Position numbers and translations under genes: made by a program. Below the pieces are notes generated by a model that was given only the letters and a program-made list of their open reading frames with translations, was not told where the DNA came from and did no database searches. From NCBI RefSeq assembly GCF_000307225.1, contig NZ_HE978617.1, positions 331,932 through 395,931 of the forward strand: DNA of 64,000 nucleotides, written 5' to 3'. How positions within the stretch are numbered: the stretch's first letter is position 1; each line of letters begins with the position of its first letter. Below, piece by piece: positions 54,581 to 62,467 of the stretch. Origin of the DNA: Anaerococcus vaginalis. Lineage in GTDB: Bacteria; Bacillota; Clostridia; Tissierellales; Peptoniphilaceae.

Positions 54581-55273
54581 CTATTCCTCTTTAACCAGCT
54601 TGTAGCCAAGTCCCTTTATAGTAATCAAAATTTTTGGTTCTCTTGGATTATCCTCAAGCTTTTCACGAAGCCTATATATGTGAGTTATTAAGGTATTTTC
54701 ATAGCCATAAGAATCTTTCCAAATATGATCTAAAATCCTATCAATTGAAACTATCATATTTATATTTTCACATAAGTAATCTAAAATTTTAAATTGTGTA
54801 GCTGTTAGGGGAATTTCTTCGCCATTTTTTTCAATAACCCCCTTAGATTTATCAAAAATCACCTTGCCTAAATTTATCTTTTCTTCATTTTTTATTTTTT
54901 ACTTCTTCTTAAAACTGCATCAATTCTCCATAAAAGCTCGTCTGGGAAAAATGGCTTTACTAAATAATCATCAGCCTTGTTTTCAAAACCTTCTTTCCTA
55001 TCATCTATTCCATCAAGGGCAGATAAAATTATAACTGCTACATCAGAATTTTCCCTAACTTCCTTTAACAAATCAAACCCACTTCCATCTGGAAGCATTA
55101 GATCTAAAACTATTAAGTCAATTTTAAAATTTGCAATTTTAAATCTTGATTCCTTCAAATTTTTAGCCGTATAAACTTTTTTAAAGCCCTTACTTTTTAA
55201 AAATTGTATAAATTTTCTAACAAGTCTTTTTCATCATCAACTACCAATATATTAAAATTTTTCTAAAATCCAT
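54581..55273 (-). CDS. OmpR-family response regulator, several frameshifts
   Basis: The partner of the adjacent kinase, broken into pieces. From ATG 55273: MDFRKILI, then [16 protein letters not shown] out of frame after the ATATAT stretch (about 55245-55250), then [16 protein letters not shown] after a T5A5 tract (55194-55203) missing one T, then the intact receiver [16 protein letters not shown]...LVKPF (phospho-acceptor Asp and the switch lysine), then RRSKK. After the T6 tract (54895-54900) the winged-helix domain [16 protein letters not shown]...[10 protein letters not shown] continues. Three indels are needed to join everything. The homopolymer pattern matches other genes in the window, but the first break is not a homopolymer, so real decay cannot be excluded. 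Confidence 0.75.
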
Positions 55274-55401
55274 CTTGCCACCCCTCATTAAGATTATTAT
55301 ACAATACTTGTTTAATTAATTTGCTTTTGTGATGTAAAAGTGAGCTTGTTTAAAGATTATTTTTATCTTTTCTTGTTATTTTATTTTTAGGAGGAATAAT
55401 T

Positions 55402-56295
55402 ATGAAAAAAATACTGGAAATAAAAAATTTAAAAAAATCTTACAAGAAAAAAAGAGTCTTAGATATAGACTCCTTAGAAATTGAAGAAAAATCTATTTAT
55501 GGTCTGATAGGAAAAAATGGAGCAGGAAAGTCCACCCTTATGAAACTTATACTTGGTCTTGTAAAAAAAGATGGAGGAGAAATCAAAGTTTTTGGATGCG
55601 AATTAAATTCAAAAAACCAAAAAGATTTCAACAAAAATCTCGGAGCCCTAATTGAAAATCCTTCATTTTATGATCATTTGACAGGCTATGAAAACCTAGA
55701 AATAATTTCGAGCCTAAAGGGAGTTGATAAAAAGGAAATTTCAAAAACTTTAGATCTTGTTGGCCTTAAAAATGTAGAAAAAAAGAAAGCTAGAGAATAT
55801 TCTTTGGGTATGAAGCAAAGACTTGGAATTGCCATAGCCTTAATTGGAAATCCCAAACTTTTAATCTTAGATGAGCCGATAAACGGTCTAGATCCTCAAG
55901 GAATTGAAGAGATGAGAAATTTATTTAAAAATATTGTAAAAAATACTTCCACAAGTATTTTAATATCTTCCCATATTCTTGATGAAATCGAAAAAATTTC
56001 AACCCACATCGGTATTCTTAAAGATGGAAAATTGACCTACAATGGAAGCCTAGAAGAATATAGGAGGCTTCATCCACCATTTATATCCATTACTACATCC
56101 AACAACAAAAAAGCTCTTGGTCTTTTAGATCTTGATGAAGATAATTTAAAAGGAAAAAAGATAATTTTAGGAAAAAAATCTAATCAAGATATTGCAGATA
56201 TAGTAAATTTTTTACATGGCAAGCTAGATATTTATAGGATTGAAGAAGAAAAAGAAAGTCTTGAAAAATTATTTATTGAAGAAAGCAGGTCTTAA
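55402..56295 (+). CDS. ABC transporter ATPase, lantibiotic-protection type
   Basis: 297-residue ATPase. Walker A LIGKNGAGKSTLM (about residues 35-47), ALIENPSFYDHLTGYENLEI (the segment typical for bacteriocin-protection ATPases), signature EYSLGMKQRLGIAIAL (about 135) and Walker B LLILDEPINGLDP. A strong AGGAGG lies 8 bases upstream. It is followed at once by two ABC-2-type permease genes. Probably an exporter that protects against an antimicrobial peptide; the sequence does not show which. Confidence 0.88.
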   Translation: MKKILEIKNLKKSYKKKRVLDIDSLEIEEKSIYGLIGKNGAGKSTLMKLILGLVKKDGGEIKVFGCELNSKNQKDFNKNLGALIENPSFYDHLTGYENLEIISSLKGVDKKEISKTLDLVGLKNVEKKKAREYSLGMKQRLGIAIALIGNPKLLILDEPINGLDPQGIEEMRNLFKNIVKNTSTSILISSHILDEIEKISTHIGILKDGKLTYNGSLEEYRRLHPPFISITTSNNKKALGLLDLDEDNLKGKKIILGKKSNQDIADIVNFLHGKLDIYRIEEEKESLEKLFIEESRS

Positions 56296-56296
56296 T

Positions 56297-57049
56297 ATGA
56301 AAAACTTAGAAAGAAAAAAGTATAAAAGGCTTGGAATAAATTTTTTAATATTAATAGTTTTTATCTCACAAATGCTAATAGTAACAGGTCAAAGTTTTTC
56401 AAAATCTTTTTTAGAAAGTAAACTCCCACTTTCCTATATAATGGATACTTATTTATTTATATCTATACTAATAAATCCCATACTAATATCATCACTTGTA
56501 AAAAAAGTAATCGAAATCGAGGAAAAAAACAAGATGTGGCAGATGCAAATAAGTCTTGGAGAAAAAGTTAATTATATTCTTCTTGATAAATTTAAAAATT
56601 TATCCTTAAAGTTATTTTTATTACAAATTATTGAAGCAATAAGTTTCATTTTTTTAGCAATGAAGTCAAAAAATTTCACTTTTAATAATGAAATGATTTT
56701 AAGATTTTTACTTGTAAATGTATCAGCTCTAATAATAAATTTATTTTTCTTGGGATTTTTTATGATAATAGAAATGAAAACAAAAAAAGTTTATACCCTA
56801 TCATTTATTTCTATAGTAGGAGCTCTTACTGGAGTAATAACAATGCTCACATCTGAAATTTTATCTCTTGTAAATCCCTTTGCTTGGATGGCGAGCCTTT
56901 TAAATATTTCTTATGTGAAAGAAGGCGATAAATTTATTCAGGTATTAAATCCAATAAATTTCTATACCCTAATCATTGCCCTAATTTTTTTTCTAGCGAG
57001 CATTTACTATATAAAAACAATGAAATCTTATAACTTATACAAGGACTAG
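56297..57049 (+). CDS. ABC-2 permease, lantibiotic-protection type (first)
   Basis: 250-residue membrane protein with about six spans, e.g. FLILIVFISQMLIV, YLFISILINPILISSL and FYTLIIALIFFLASIYYI. The frame continues back to 56240 inside the ATPase gene, but ATG 56297, right after its stop, fits the family start (MKNLERKKYKRLGIN). It pairs with the next permease, in the MutE/EpiE-like layout of two permeases per ATPase. Confidence 0.78.
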   Translation: MKNLERKKYKRLGINFLILIVFISQMLIVTGQSFSKSFLESKLPLSYIMDTYLFISILINPILISSLVKKVIEIEEKNKMWQMQISLGEKVNYILLDKFKNLSLKLFLLQIIEAISFIFLAMKSKNFTFNNEMILRFLLVNVSALIINLFFLGFFMIIEMKTKKVYTLSFISIVGALTGVITMLTSEILSLVNPFAWMASLLNISYVKEGDKFIQVLNPINFYTLIIALIFFLASIYYIKTMKSYNLYKD

Positions 57050-57057
57050 GAGGAAAA

Positions 57058-57762
57058 ATGTTAAAATTAGAATTTAAAAAAATAAAATTTATAAATATTT
57101 TGCTGGTAAGTCTTGTAATTCCACTACTCGCAAATGCCTTTGGGCTTATAAATTACATGGGAAATAGGGAAATTTTAACTCGCAATTGGCAAAGCCTTTG
57201 GACTCAAGTAAGTTTATTTTACTTTTCCTTTTTCTATATACCTTTAATTGCAATAATAATAGCAAGTTTGTGGTCAACAGAACACAAGGCGGGACTAAAA
57301 TTTATAAGATTAAGCCCAAAGAAAAATATATCATTTGTAATAGGAAAAATAATTTTAGCTTTTATAATAATAAGCCTTTGTCAATTATATTTTTTGGCAC
57401 TTTTTTATCTTGGTGGAAAATTTATAGGAAATTTCCCAAGCGTAAACTTTAAAATTTATTTTTACTATACAATCCTTAGCATATTTTTATCTCTGCCTCT
57501 TATTGGAATTTTTGGAGCTTTATCTATAAAGATAAAGTCTTTTGGAATAATAGTTCTTCTGTCTATAATTTTTACAATGTTTGGCTTTGCTACAGCCTAT
57601 AAATCTTCAAAAATAATAGGACTTAGCTTTTTGGCAATAGAATCTAATAACTTTAGATTTATAAGTCCACATGATCTAGCCTTATTAGGAATTTTTGCAA
57701 TAGGAGAGATAATAATATTTTTATATTTTTCTAAGAGATTTCTAAAATACGAAAATAAATAA
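57058..57762 (+). CDS. ABC-2 permease, lantibiotic-protection type (second)
   Basis: 234-residue membrane protein with about six spans. N-terminal LEFKKIKFINILLVSLVIPLLANAFGL, then LWSTEHKAGLKFIRLSPKKN, a loop seen in MutG/EpiG-like and YhcI-like permeases. AGGAGG is 5 bases before the ATG and 9 bases follow the previous gene. Third gene of the operon, closed by a strong terminator. Confidence 0.78.
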   Translation: MLKLEFKKIKFINILLVSLVIPLLANAFGLINYMGNREILTRNWQSLWTQVSLFYFSFFYIPLIAIIIASLWSTEHKAGLKFIRLSPKKNISFVIGKIILAFIIISLCQLYFLALFYLGGKFIGNFPSVNFKIYFYYTILSIFLSLPLIGIFGALSIKIKSFGIIVLLSIIFTMFGFATAYKSSKIIGLSFLAIESNNFRFISPHDLALLGIFAIGEIIIFLYFSKRFLKYENK

Positions 57763-57784
57763 ATTTTCTTATATTTTTCACAAA

Positions 57785-57838
57785 AAAACTGACCTCATAA
57801 AGTTAATTTTTATAACTTTCGAGGTCAGTTTATTTTTT
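57785..57838. terminator. Terminator between ABC operon and alcohol dehydrogenase
   Basis: AAACTGACCTC (57786-57796) and GAGGTCAGTTT (57821-57831) form an 11-bp stem with an inner AAAGTTA/TAACTTT stem; T-rich flanks on the plus strand and A-rich flanks at the other end allow use from both sides. Confidence 0.85.
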
Positions 57839-57857
57839 ACACATGAAATTTAAGAAT

Positions 57858-58943
57858 TTAAAAAGCATCTCTTAGGATATTTGCTAAATCAAATTTTGTT
57901 ACCAAGGCTGGATTTGTTGGTGTGCACCTATCATTTAGGGCTGTAAGTGCCATTTTTTCTATAGAATCTTGGTAAGCTTTTTCATCGATTTTTCCAAGGC
58001 CACTTAATTTTTCTGGGATATTGAATTTTTTATTCATTTCCTTAATTACTTTAATTAGGCAAGTATAATCTTTGTGATTTAATTTTTGAGCTAAATCATC
58101 TAATTTTTTTCTAGCCTCTTCACATCTTTCACAATTATATTCTATTACATAAGGAAGAAGTATTGCATTTAATCTTCCGTGAGAAATATGGAAAGTTCCA
58201 CCAATTGTGTGGGCTAGGGAATGATTTATTCCAAGTCCTGCATTGTTAAAGGCAATTCCTGCCATATTTGAAACTTCTAGCATTTTTTCTCTAAGTTTTA
58301 GCCTATCTCCATCATCATATACTTTTGGCAAAATTTCAAAAACTGTTTCTATACAAGTTTTAGAAAATGTATCAGTATATATTGATGCATTTTTGCTAAT
58401 ATAGGCTTCTATTGCGTGAGTTAATACGTCCATTCCTGTATCAGCTGTAATAAAATTTGGCACAGTTTTTGTGAATTTTGGAATTAATAGGGCATAATCT
58501 GGAAGCATTATATCATCTATTAATACTTTTTTATCATTTCCAACTGTTACAACTGCAAAATTTGTAGACTCACTTCCTGTACCTGCTGTAGTTGGTATGG
58601 CTACAAAAGTTTTCTTTACTTTTTCTTCCTTGTATATATCATAAATAATAGCCTTTGTAGCATCTATTGCAGAGCCTCCACCAATTGCACAAATCAAATC
58701 AGGATTTGAAGCCTTTAAAGCTTTTTTTCCTTCTTCAACTAATTCTTGGCTTGGGTCTGGTTTGATTTTACTAAAAATATCATAAGAAATATTTTTATCT
58801 AGTAAGCTTATTACTTGATCAATCATTTTACTTTCTACTACAAAGGGATCAGTTACAAAAAATATTTTATTTGCACCCAAAGAATTTAAAATTTCTAGGC
58901 TATCATCTCCAACATTTATAGTAGGTTTTACTGAAAATGTCAT
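57858..58943 (-). CDS. Iron-containing alcohol dehydrogenase (PduQ/EutG-like)
   Basis: 361-residue type III alcohol dehydrogenase. The nucleotide-binding GGGSAIDATKA (about residues 88-98), TTAGTGSES (about 125), metal site DTGMDVLTHAIEAYIS (about 182-197), NHSLAHTIGG (about 250) and the last histidine in ISHGRLNAILLP. In microcompartment loci this enzyme regenerates NAD by reducing the aldehyde to alcohol, complementing the acylating dehydrogenase at 62468. Its start overlaps the regulator gene (ATGA), so it is co-transcribed with the locus. Confidence 0.88.
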   Translation of the reverse strand: MTFSVKPTINVGDDSLEILNSLGANKIFFVTDPFVVESKMIDQVISLLDKNISYDIFSKIKPDPSQELVEEGKKALKASNPDLICAIGGGSAIDATKAIIYDIYKEEKVKKTFVAIPTTAGTGSESTNFAVVTVGNDKKVLIDDIMLPDYALLIPKFTKTVPNFITADTGMDVLTHAIEAYISKNASIYTDTFSKTCIETVFEILPKVYDDGDRLKLREKMLEVSNMAGIAFNNAGLGINHSLAHTIGGTFHISHGRLNAILLPYVIEYNCERCEEARKKLDDLAQKLNHKDYTCLIKVIKEMNKKFNIPEKLSGLGKIDEKAYQDSIEKMALTALNDRCTPTNPALVTKFDLANILRDAF

Positions 58944-59799
58944 TTATTTTCCTCTACTTTCATTTCTATCGGTATTAGTATCTCTGTTACATATTTTCTT
59001 TCATCTCTAAAAGTCCAAGAATCCACTACAAATCTTTCTATAGCCTCTTCTGATAATTTATACCTATATTCCTTAGCCCAATTTCTAAGTTTTTCATAGG
59101 ATTGGCTTAAATTTTCATACTTTCCAAAATGATAAATAGATCCATAAAATCCATCTTTTAATGTAAAAATAACTTTTTCATCTTCAATAGGTTTAACAGC
59201 TTTTTGTATGTATAAAGCCTTTATAGATCTATTTTCCTTTTCACATTTTAGTCTTTGGATATAAGAATCAAAATAAAACATAACAGGTCCTGTAATCTTG
59301 TTGCCTTTACTTTTTACAAAATTTGCGAAATCTAAGTCTAAGACAGTATCTTCATAATAAAAACTAAAATCCATAGGATAAGAAATTAATTCACTTTTTT
59401 TATATATTTAACAGTTGGAGCATTATTACCAATAATAAAAGCTGAAGAAGCTTCAGAAATGAGTTCATTCCAATCTTTTATTATTGTTAATCTTTCATCC
59501 AATTTTTCTATCTCATCGCTTGTTTTTTTGATAAGAGCATTAAATGATTTATTCACATCATCATAGTCTGAATTAAATATAAAATTTCTAATTTCATCCA
59601 ATGAAAAATCCATAAATTGTAAATATTTTATTATAGAAATCACAAGGATAGTATCCTCTGTATAATATCTGTATCCATTTTCCTTAACCACATCTGGCTT
59701 TATAAGGCCTATAGTCTCATAATGTCTCAAAGTTCTTGTAGATACATCTGCTTTATTTGAAGCTTGACCAATGGAATATAGTTTTTCTTTATTGATCAT
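58940..59799 (-). CDS. MerR regulator with GyrI-like effector domain, frameshifted
   Basis: Two open pieces form one regulator. The 5' piece (59799-59386) has the MerR helix-turn-helix SIGQASNKADVSTRTLRHYETIGLI (residues 11-35) and a coiled-coil dimer helix ending NAPTVKYIKK. One A missing in the T7 tract at 59395-59401 closes it at TAA. With the A restored, the chain goes on SELISYPMDFSFYYED into the piece from 59374 to 58940, a GyrI/AraC-effector-type ligand-binding domain (about 144 residues). The whole is about 285 residues, typical for BmrR/BltR-like regulators. It probably controls the microcompartment genes; the ligand is unknown. Confidence 0.82.
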
Positions 59800-59812
59800 T
59801 TTTACTCCTTAA

Positions 59813-60433
59813 TTATTTTAGTTTTTTAAATAAGTATTTAGTATTTTCGTAAATATTTTCTTCTAAATTATAAGAAGGATTATCTATCATATGTTCAATA
59901 GCCCACAAAGTTTTCAAAGACAAACAAGTAATTTCTGCAATATAATAATCATTAGACGAAATACTTTTATCTTTAGATTTTTCAGGTCTTACTTTTTTTA
60001 GATCTTTCGGAATATTTGTAGATTTAGAATTTAGAGTCTTTTTTATATTTTCTAACAAATGGGACTTAACAGGAGATAATTCTTCCAAATTTTCTTTAAT
60101 AGATTCAAATTTATCTTTATCTGTAAATTCCATCATTCTAGCATACTTATCAAAAATGGGATTAAAACCATTTTTTTCTGCTTTTTTTAAATCTTCATAC
60201 AAATAACCTATAAGTTTTCTATTATAAGCCAAATATTGAGCAAGTCTCATAATAAAAAATTCTTTAGGCGAATCTTGACAAAGAGCCCTACCATTAATCC
60301 CTCTGATTTCATCAAAGTTTTTCCATTCAAAATCTAAAATCCAAGAAAGCTCATCGAAAACACATAATAAATTATAATCTCTAAGTATATCTTTCATCAA
60401 GTTCTTGTCAATATTTGTAAATAAATATCTCAT
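59813..60433 (-). CDS. DUF4125 family protein
   Basis: 206-residue soluble protein with the DUF4125 core FEWKNFDEIRGINGRALCQD (about residues 33-52) and FFIMRLAQYLAYN following. A basic linker (KKVRPEKSKDKS) near 145-158 separates a C-terminal helix pair. Function unknown. It starts 1 base after the DUF4037 gene and is part of the tight TPR/DUF4037/DUF4125 string downstream of the shell gene, which suggests a common job in the microcompartment locus. Confidence 0.78.
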   Translation of the reverse strand: MRYLFTNIDKNLMKDILRDYNLLCVFDELSWILDFEWKNFDEIRGINGRALCQDSPKEFFIMRLAQYLAYNRKLIGYLYEDLKKAEKNGFNPIFDKYARMMEFTDKDKFESIKENLEELSPVKSHLLENIKKTLNSKSTNIPKDLKKVRPEKSKDKSISSNDYYIAEITCLSLKTLWAIEHMIDNPSYNLEENIYENTKYLFKKLK

Positions 60434-60434
60434 A

Positions 60435-61361
60435 TCAATTTCCTTTCACCAAATTAATAGCCTTAATTTGTGGATTTATAATTGAATTTTGGACTTCAAT
60501 AGCATGAGCCAATAAAAAATCATCATCTGACTTTGTAATGGATCTATATCTTAATATATCTTTTACATATATGCTTAGTTTTTCACTTAAATATAGAAGA
60601 TCATTTTTTTCATTTGATTCCATAAATTTATTCATATCTTTAAGTAAATCACAAGGATAATAATTAATTTGTGCCAATCTTTTGTATCTTAATTTATAAT
60701 AAGGCATATAAACTTTTGCAAATAAAAAAAGTACCCCAAATAAAGCTTCCATAAACTCAGCCTTCGCAAAAAAAACTGCTGAAATATCACTTCTATCAAG
60801 AGACCTTTTTAGGTTATATTGCCCAGCTTGAGCCATTTTAAAAAGATAAGCTGCAAGTTTTTTTCTAACTACATCTTCAGGATAAAAATCCAGTAAATAT
60901 TTTCTATAATCAGAAAATAATTTACAATTATCTAAAAAAATTTCTCCATTAGTAACAGTAGCTAGGAAAGATTCTGGTATTTTTAAAAAATCTATATCAC
61001 TTATTGGAAACTTTCTAGCTGATGTATATTTTTCATAAAAATCTTCTACAGAAAATAAACCAACTCTCTTATCAACAATTTTTGAATCAACTCTTTTGTA
61101 TCCCAAAAATTCCTTGGGCAATTTTTCCAATAAAAATTCAATTTTATCTTTATAAATTTTTACATCATCTTCTTTTAGCCACATACAAAATCCTGGACCA
61201 AAATCATGATCTTTTGAGATTTCATCATCAAGACCAAAACATTCAGAGCCCTCTCCCACAAGACCAATTGAACAAAGATCTAAAATTTCTGGACAATTTT
61301 TTTTAAAAAGAGGATAGGCTATATCATTAAAATATTTTTTTGATAATTCTATACCATTCAT
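60435..61361 (-). CDS. DUF4037 nucleotidyltransferase-like protein
   Basis: 308-residue protein. The N-terminal motif GEGSECFGLDDEISKDHDFGPGFCMWL (given here only as its landmarks GSECFG at about 36 and DHDFGPGF at about 49) corresponds to the DUF4037 nucleotidyltransferase-like active site with acidic residues. The remainder is helical (AAYLFKMAQAGQYN...FFAKAEF). The start overlaps the TPR gene by 4 bases. It may transfer a nucleotide to, or regulate, an enzyme of the locus; this is inference from the fold. Confidence 0.78.
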   Translation of the reverse strand: MNGIELSKKYFNDIAYPLFKKNCPEILDLCSIGLVGEGSECFGLDDEISKDHDFGPGFCMWLKEDDVKIYKDKIEFLLEKLPKEFLGYKRVDSKIVDKRVGLFSVEDFYEKYTSARKFPISDIDFLKIPESFLATVTNGEIFLDNCKLFSDYRKYLLDFYPEDVVRKKLAAYLFKMAQAGQYNLKRSLDRSDISAVFFAKAEFMEALFGVLFLFAKVYMPYYKLRYKRLAQINYYPCDLLKDMNKFMESNEKNDLLYLSEKLSIYVKDILRYRSITKSDDDFLLAHAIEVQNSIINPQIKAINLVKGN

Positions 61362-62149
61362 GATATTTCCCTTTGTTTTTTAGCTTGATTAAGATTTTTA
61401 ATTAAAATATCTTTTATAGGACCTTCGCCAACAGTTTCATCAAATACATCTATAGCTTTTTCATAATAATATATAGATGTAGAATATTCTTTATTATTAT
61501 AGTAAATGTTAGCAGCTGTCGCATAGGCATTAGCTAAATGCGGAAGTCTTAATTTATTTTTTTCATAGTAAAATATAGCATCATTTACTTTTACCAACGC
61601 TTTAGCATACTTTTTTTTAAGTATTAATATCTCTGCAAGATTTATTTTAGATACAGCTATTTTTTCTTCATTTTCTATTATTTTTAGAGCATTTTCAATA
61701 TCTTCTTGTGCTAAATCCAACATATTTTTTGCCCTATAAGCTTGAGATCTATTATTATATACACTTGCCATTAAATATTTTGTATCGCTAAGTTGGCTAA
61801 GAATATTTTCAGTTTCATTCAAATTATCAATTGCCAAATCATAATTTTTAGCAACTATATGGCAATTCGATATATTTATAAGAAGGCTTGCATAATCTTT
61901 TGAAATAAATCCGTAGCTATCTAACACTAATTTTTTTATTACTTTATAAATCTTATAAGCAAAGTCTGTTTGACCCTTTACTCTAAGAAAAGATGCGAGC
62001 TCATTACCGACAGCGATAATGGCTCTTTCATCTTTTAAACTTATAGTTTTAGAAAATTCTTCCATCAAAAATAGAAGAGTTTCCTTGCCATTTGATTTAT
62101 TAAACTTTAGCTTCAAATCATTATAAAAGTTTGATAAATCATATTTCAT
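61358..62149 (-). CDS. Tetratricopeptide-repeat protein
   Basis: 263-residue protein built of helical TPR-type repeats: YASLLINISNCHIVAKNYDLA, LMASVYNNRSQAYRAKNML, KINLAEILILKKKYAKAL and NAYATAANIYYNNKEYSTS are repeats spaced by about 35-40 residues (about 95-245). It lacks a catalytic motif and is probably a scaffold for the adjacent DUF4037/DUF4125 proteins. It begins 5 bases after the shell protein gene's stop. Confidence 0.82.
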   Translation of the reverse strand: MKYDLSNFYNDLKLKFNKSNGKETLLFLMEEFSKTISLKDERAIIAVGNELASFLRVKGQTDFAYKIYKVIKKLVLDSYGFISKDYASLLINISNCHIVAKNYDLAIDNLNETENILSQLSDTKYLMASVYNNRSQAYRAKNMLDLAQEDIENALKIIENEEKIAVSKINLAEILILKKKYAKALVKVNDAIFYYEKNKLRLPHLANAYATAANIYYNNKEYSTSIYYYEKAIDVFDETVGEGPIKDILIKNLNQAKKQREIS

Positions 62150-62154
62150 AATTT

Positions 62155-62430
62155 TTATTTATTTTTTGGTAAAATTGTTTCTACTTCTGCATGTGGTCTT
62201 GGAATTACATGTACTGATAATAATTCTCCAACTCTTTGTGCTGCTGCAGCTCCTGCATCTGTTGCTGCTTTTACTGCTCCTACATCTCCTCTAACTAAAA
62301 CTGTTACAAGTCCGCCACCAACGTGTTCTTTTCCTACTAGTGTAACGTTAGCTGCTTTTACCATTGCATCTGCTGCTTCAATACTTCCTACTAATCCTTT
62401 TGTTTCGATCATTCCTAATGCTTCGTTCAT
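62155..62430 (-). CDS. Bacterial microcompartment hexameric shell protein
   Basis: 91-residue single BMC domain (PduA/EutM/CcmK type). [24 protein letters not shown] is the first strand-helix, [23 protein letters not shown] the second with the pore-lining loop, and [12 protein letters not shown] the C-terminal strand. It forms a shell hexamer that encloses the aldehyde-producing pathway. GGAGAAA precedes the ATG; the aldehyde dehydrogenase gene ends 37 bases upstream. Confidence 0.95.
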   Translation of the reverse strand: MNEALGMIETKGLVGSIEAADAMVKAANVTLVGKEHVGGGLVTVLVRGDVGAVKAATDAGAAAAQRVGELLSVHVIPRPHAEVETILPKNK

Positions 62431-62467
62431 TTTTTCTCCTTTATATTTTTATTTTTTATTAACCTAT

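Noticed and set aside
54581-55158. Two independent small genes (a stand-alone receiver and a stand-alone winged-helix protein)
   Set aside because: The pieces are adjacent, in the order of one OmpR-type regulator, and joined by a one-base homopolymer change; the N-terminal receiver strand is also present upstream in other frames.
58940-59799. Separate MerR and GyrI genes
   Set aside because: The second piece has no ribosome site, and the junction reads through after one A is restored, giving the normal fused architecture.
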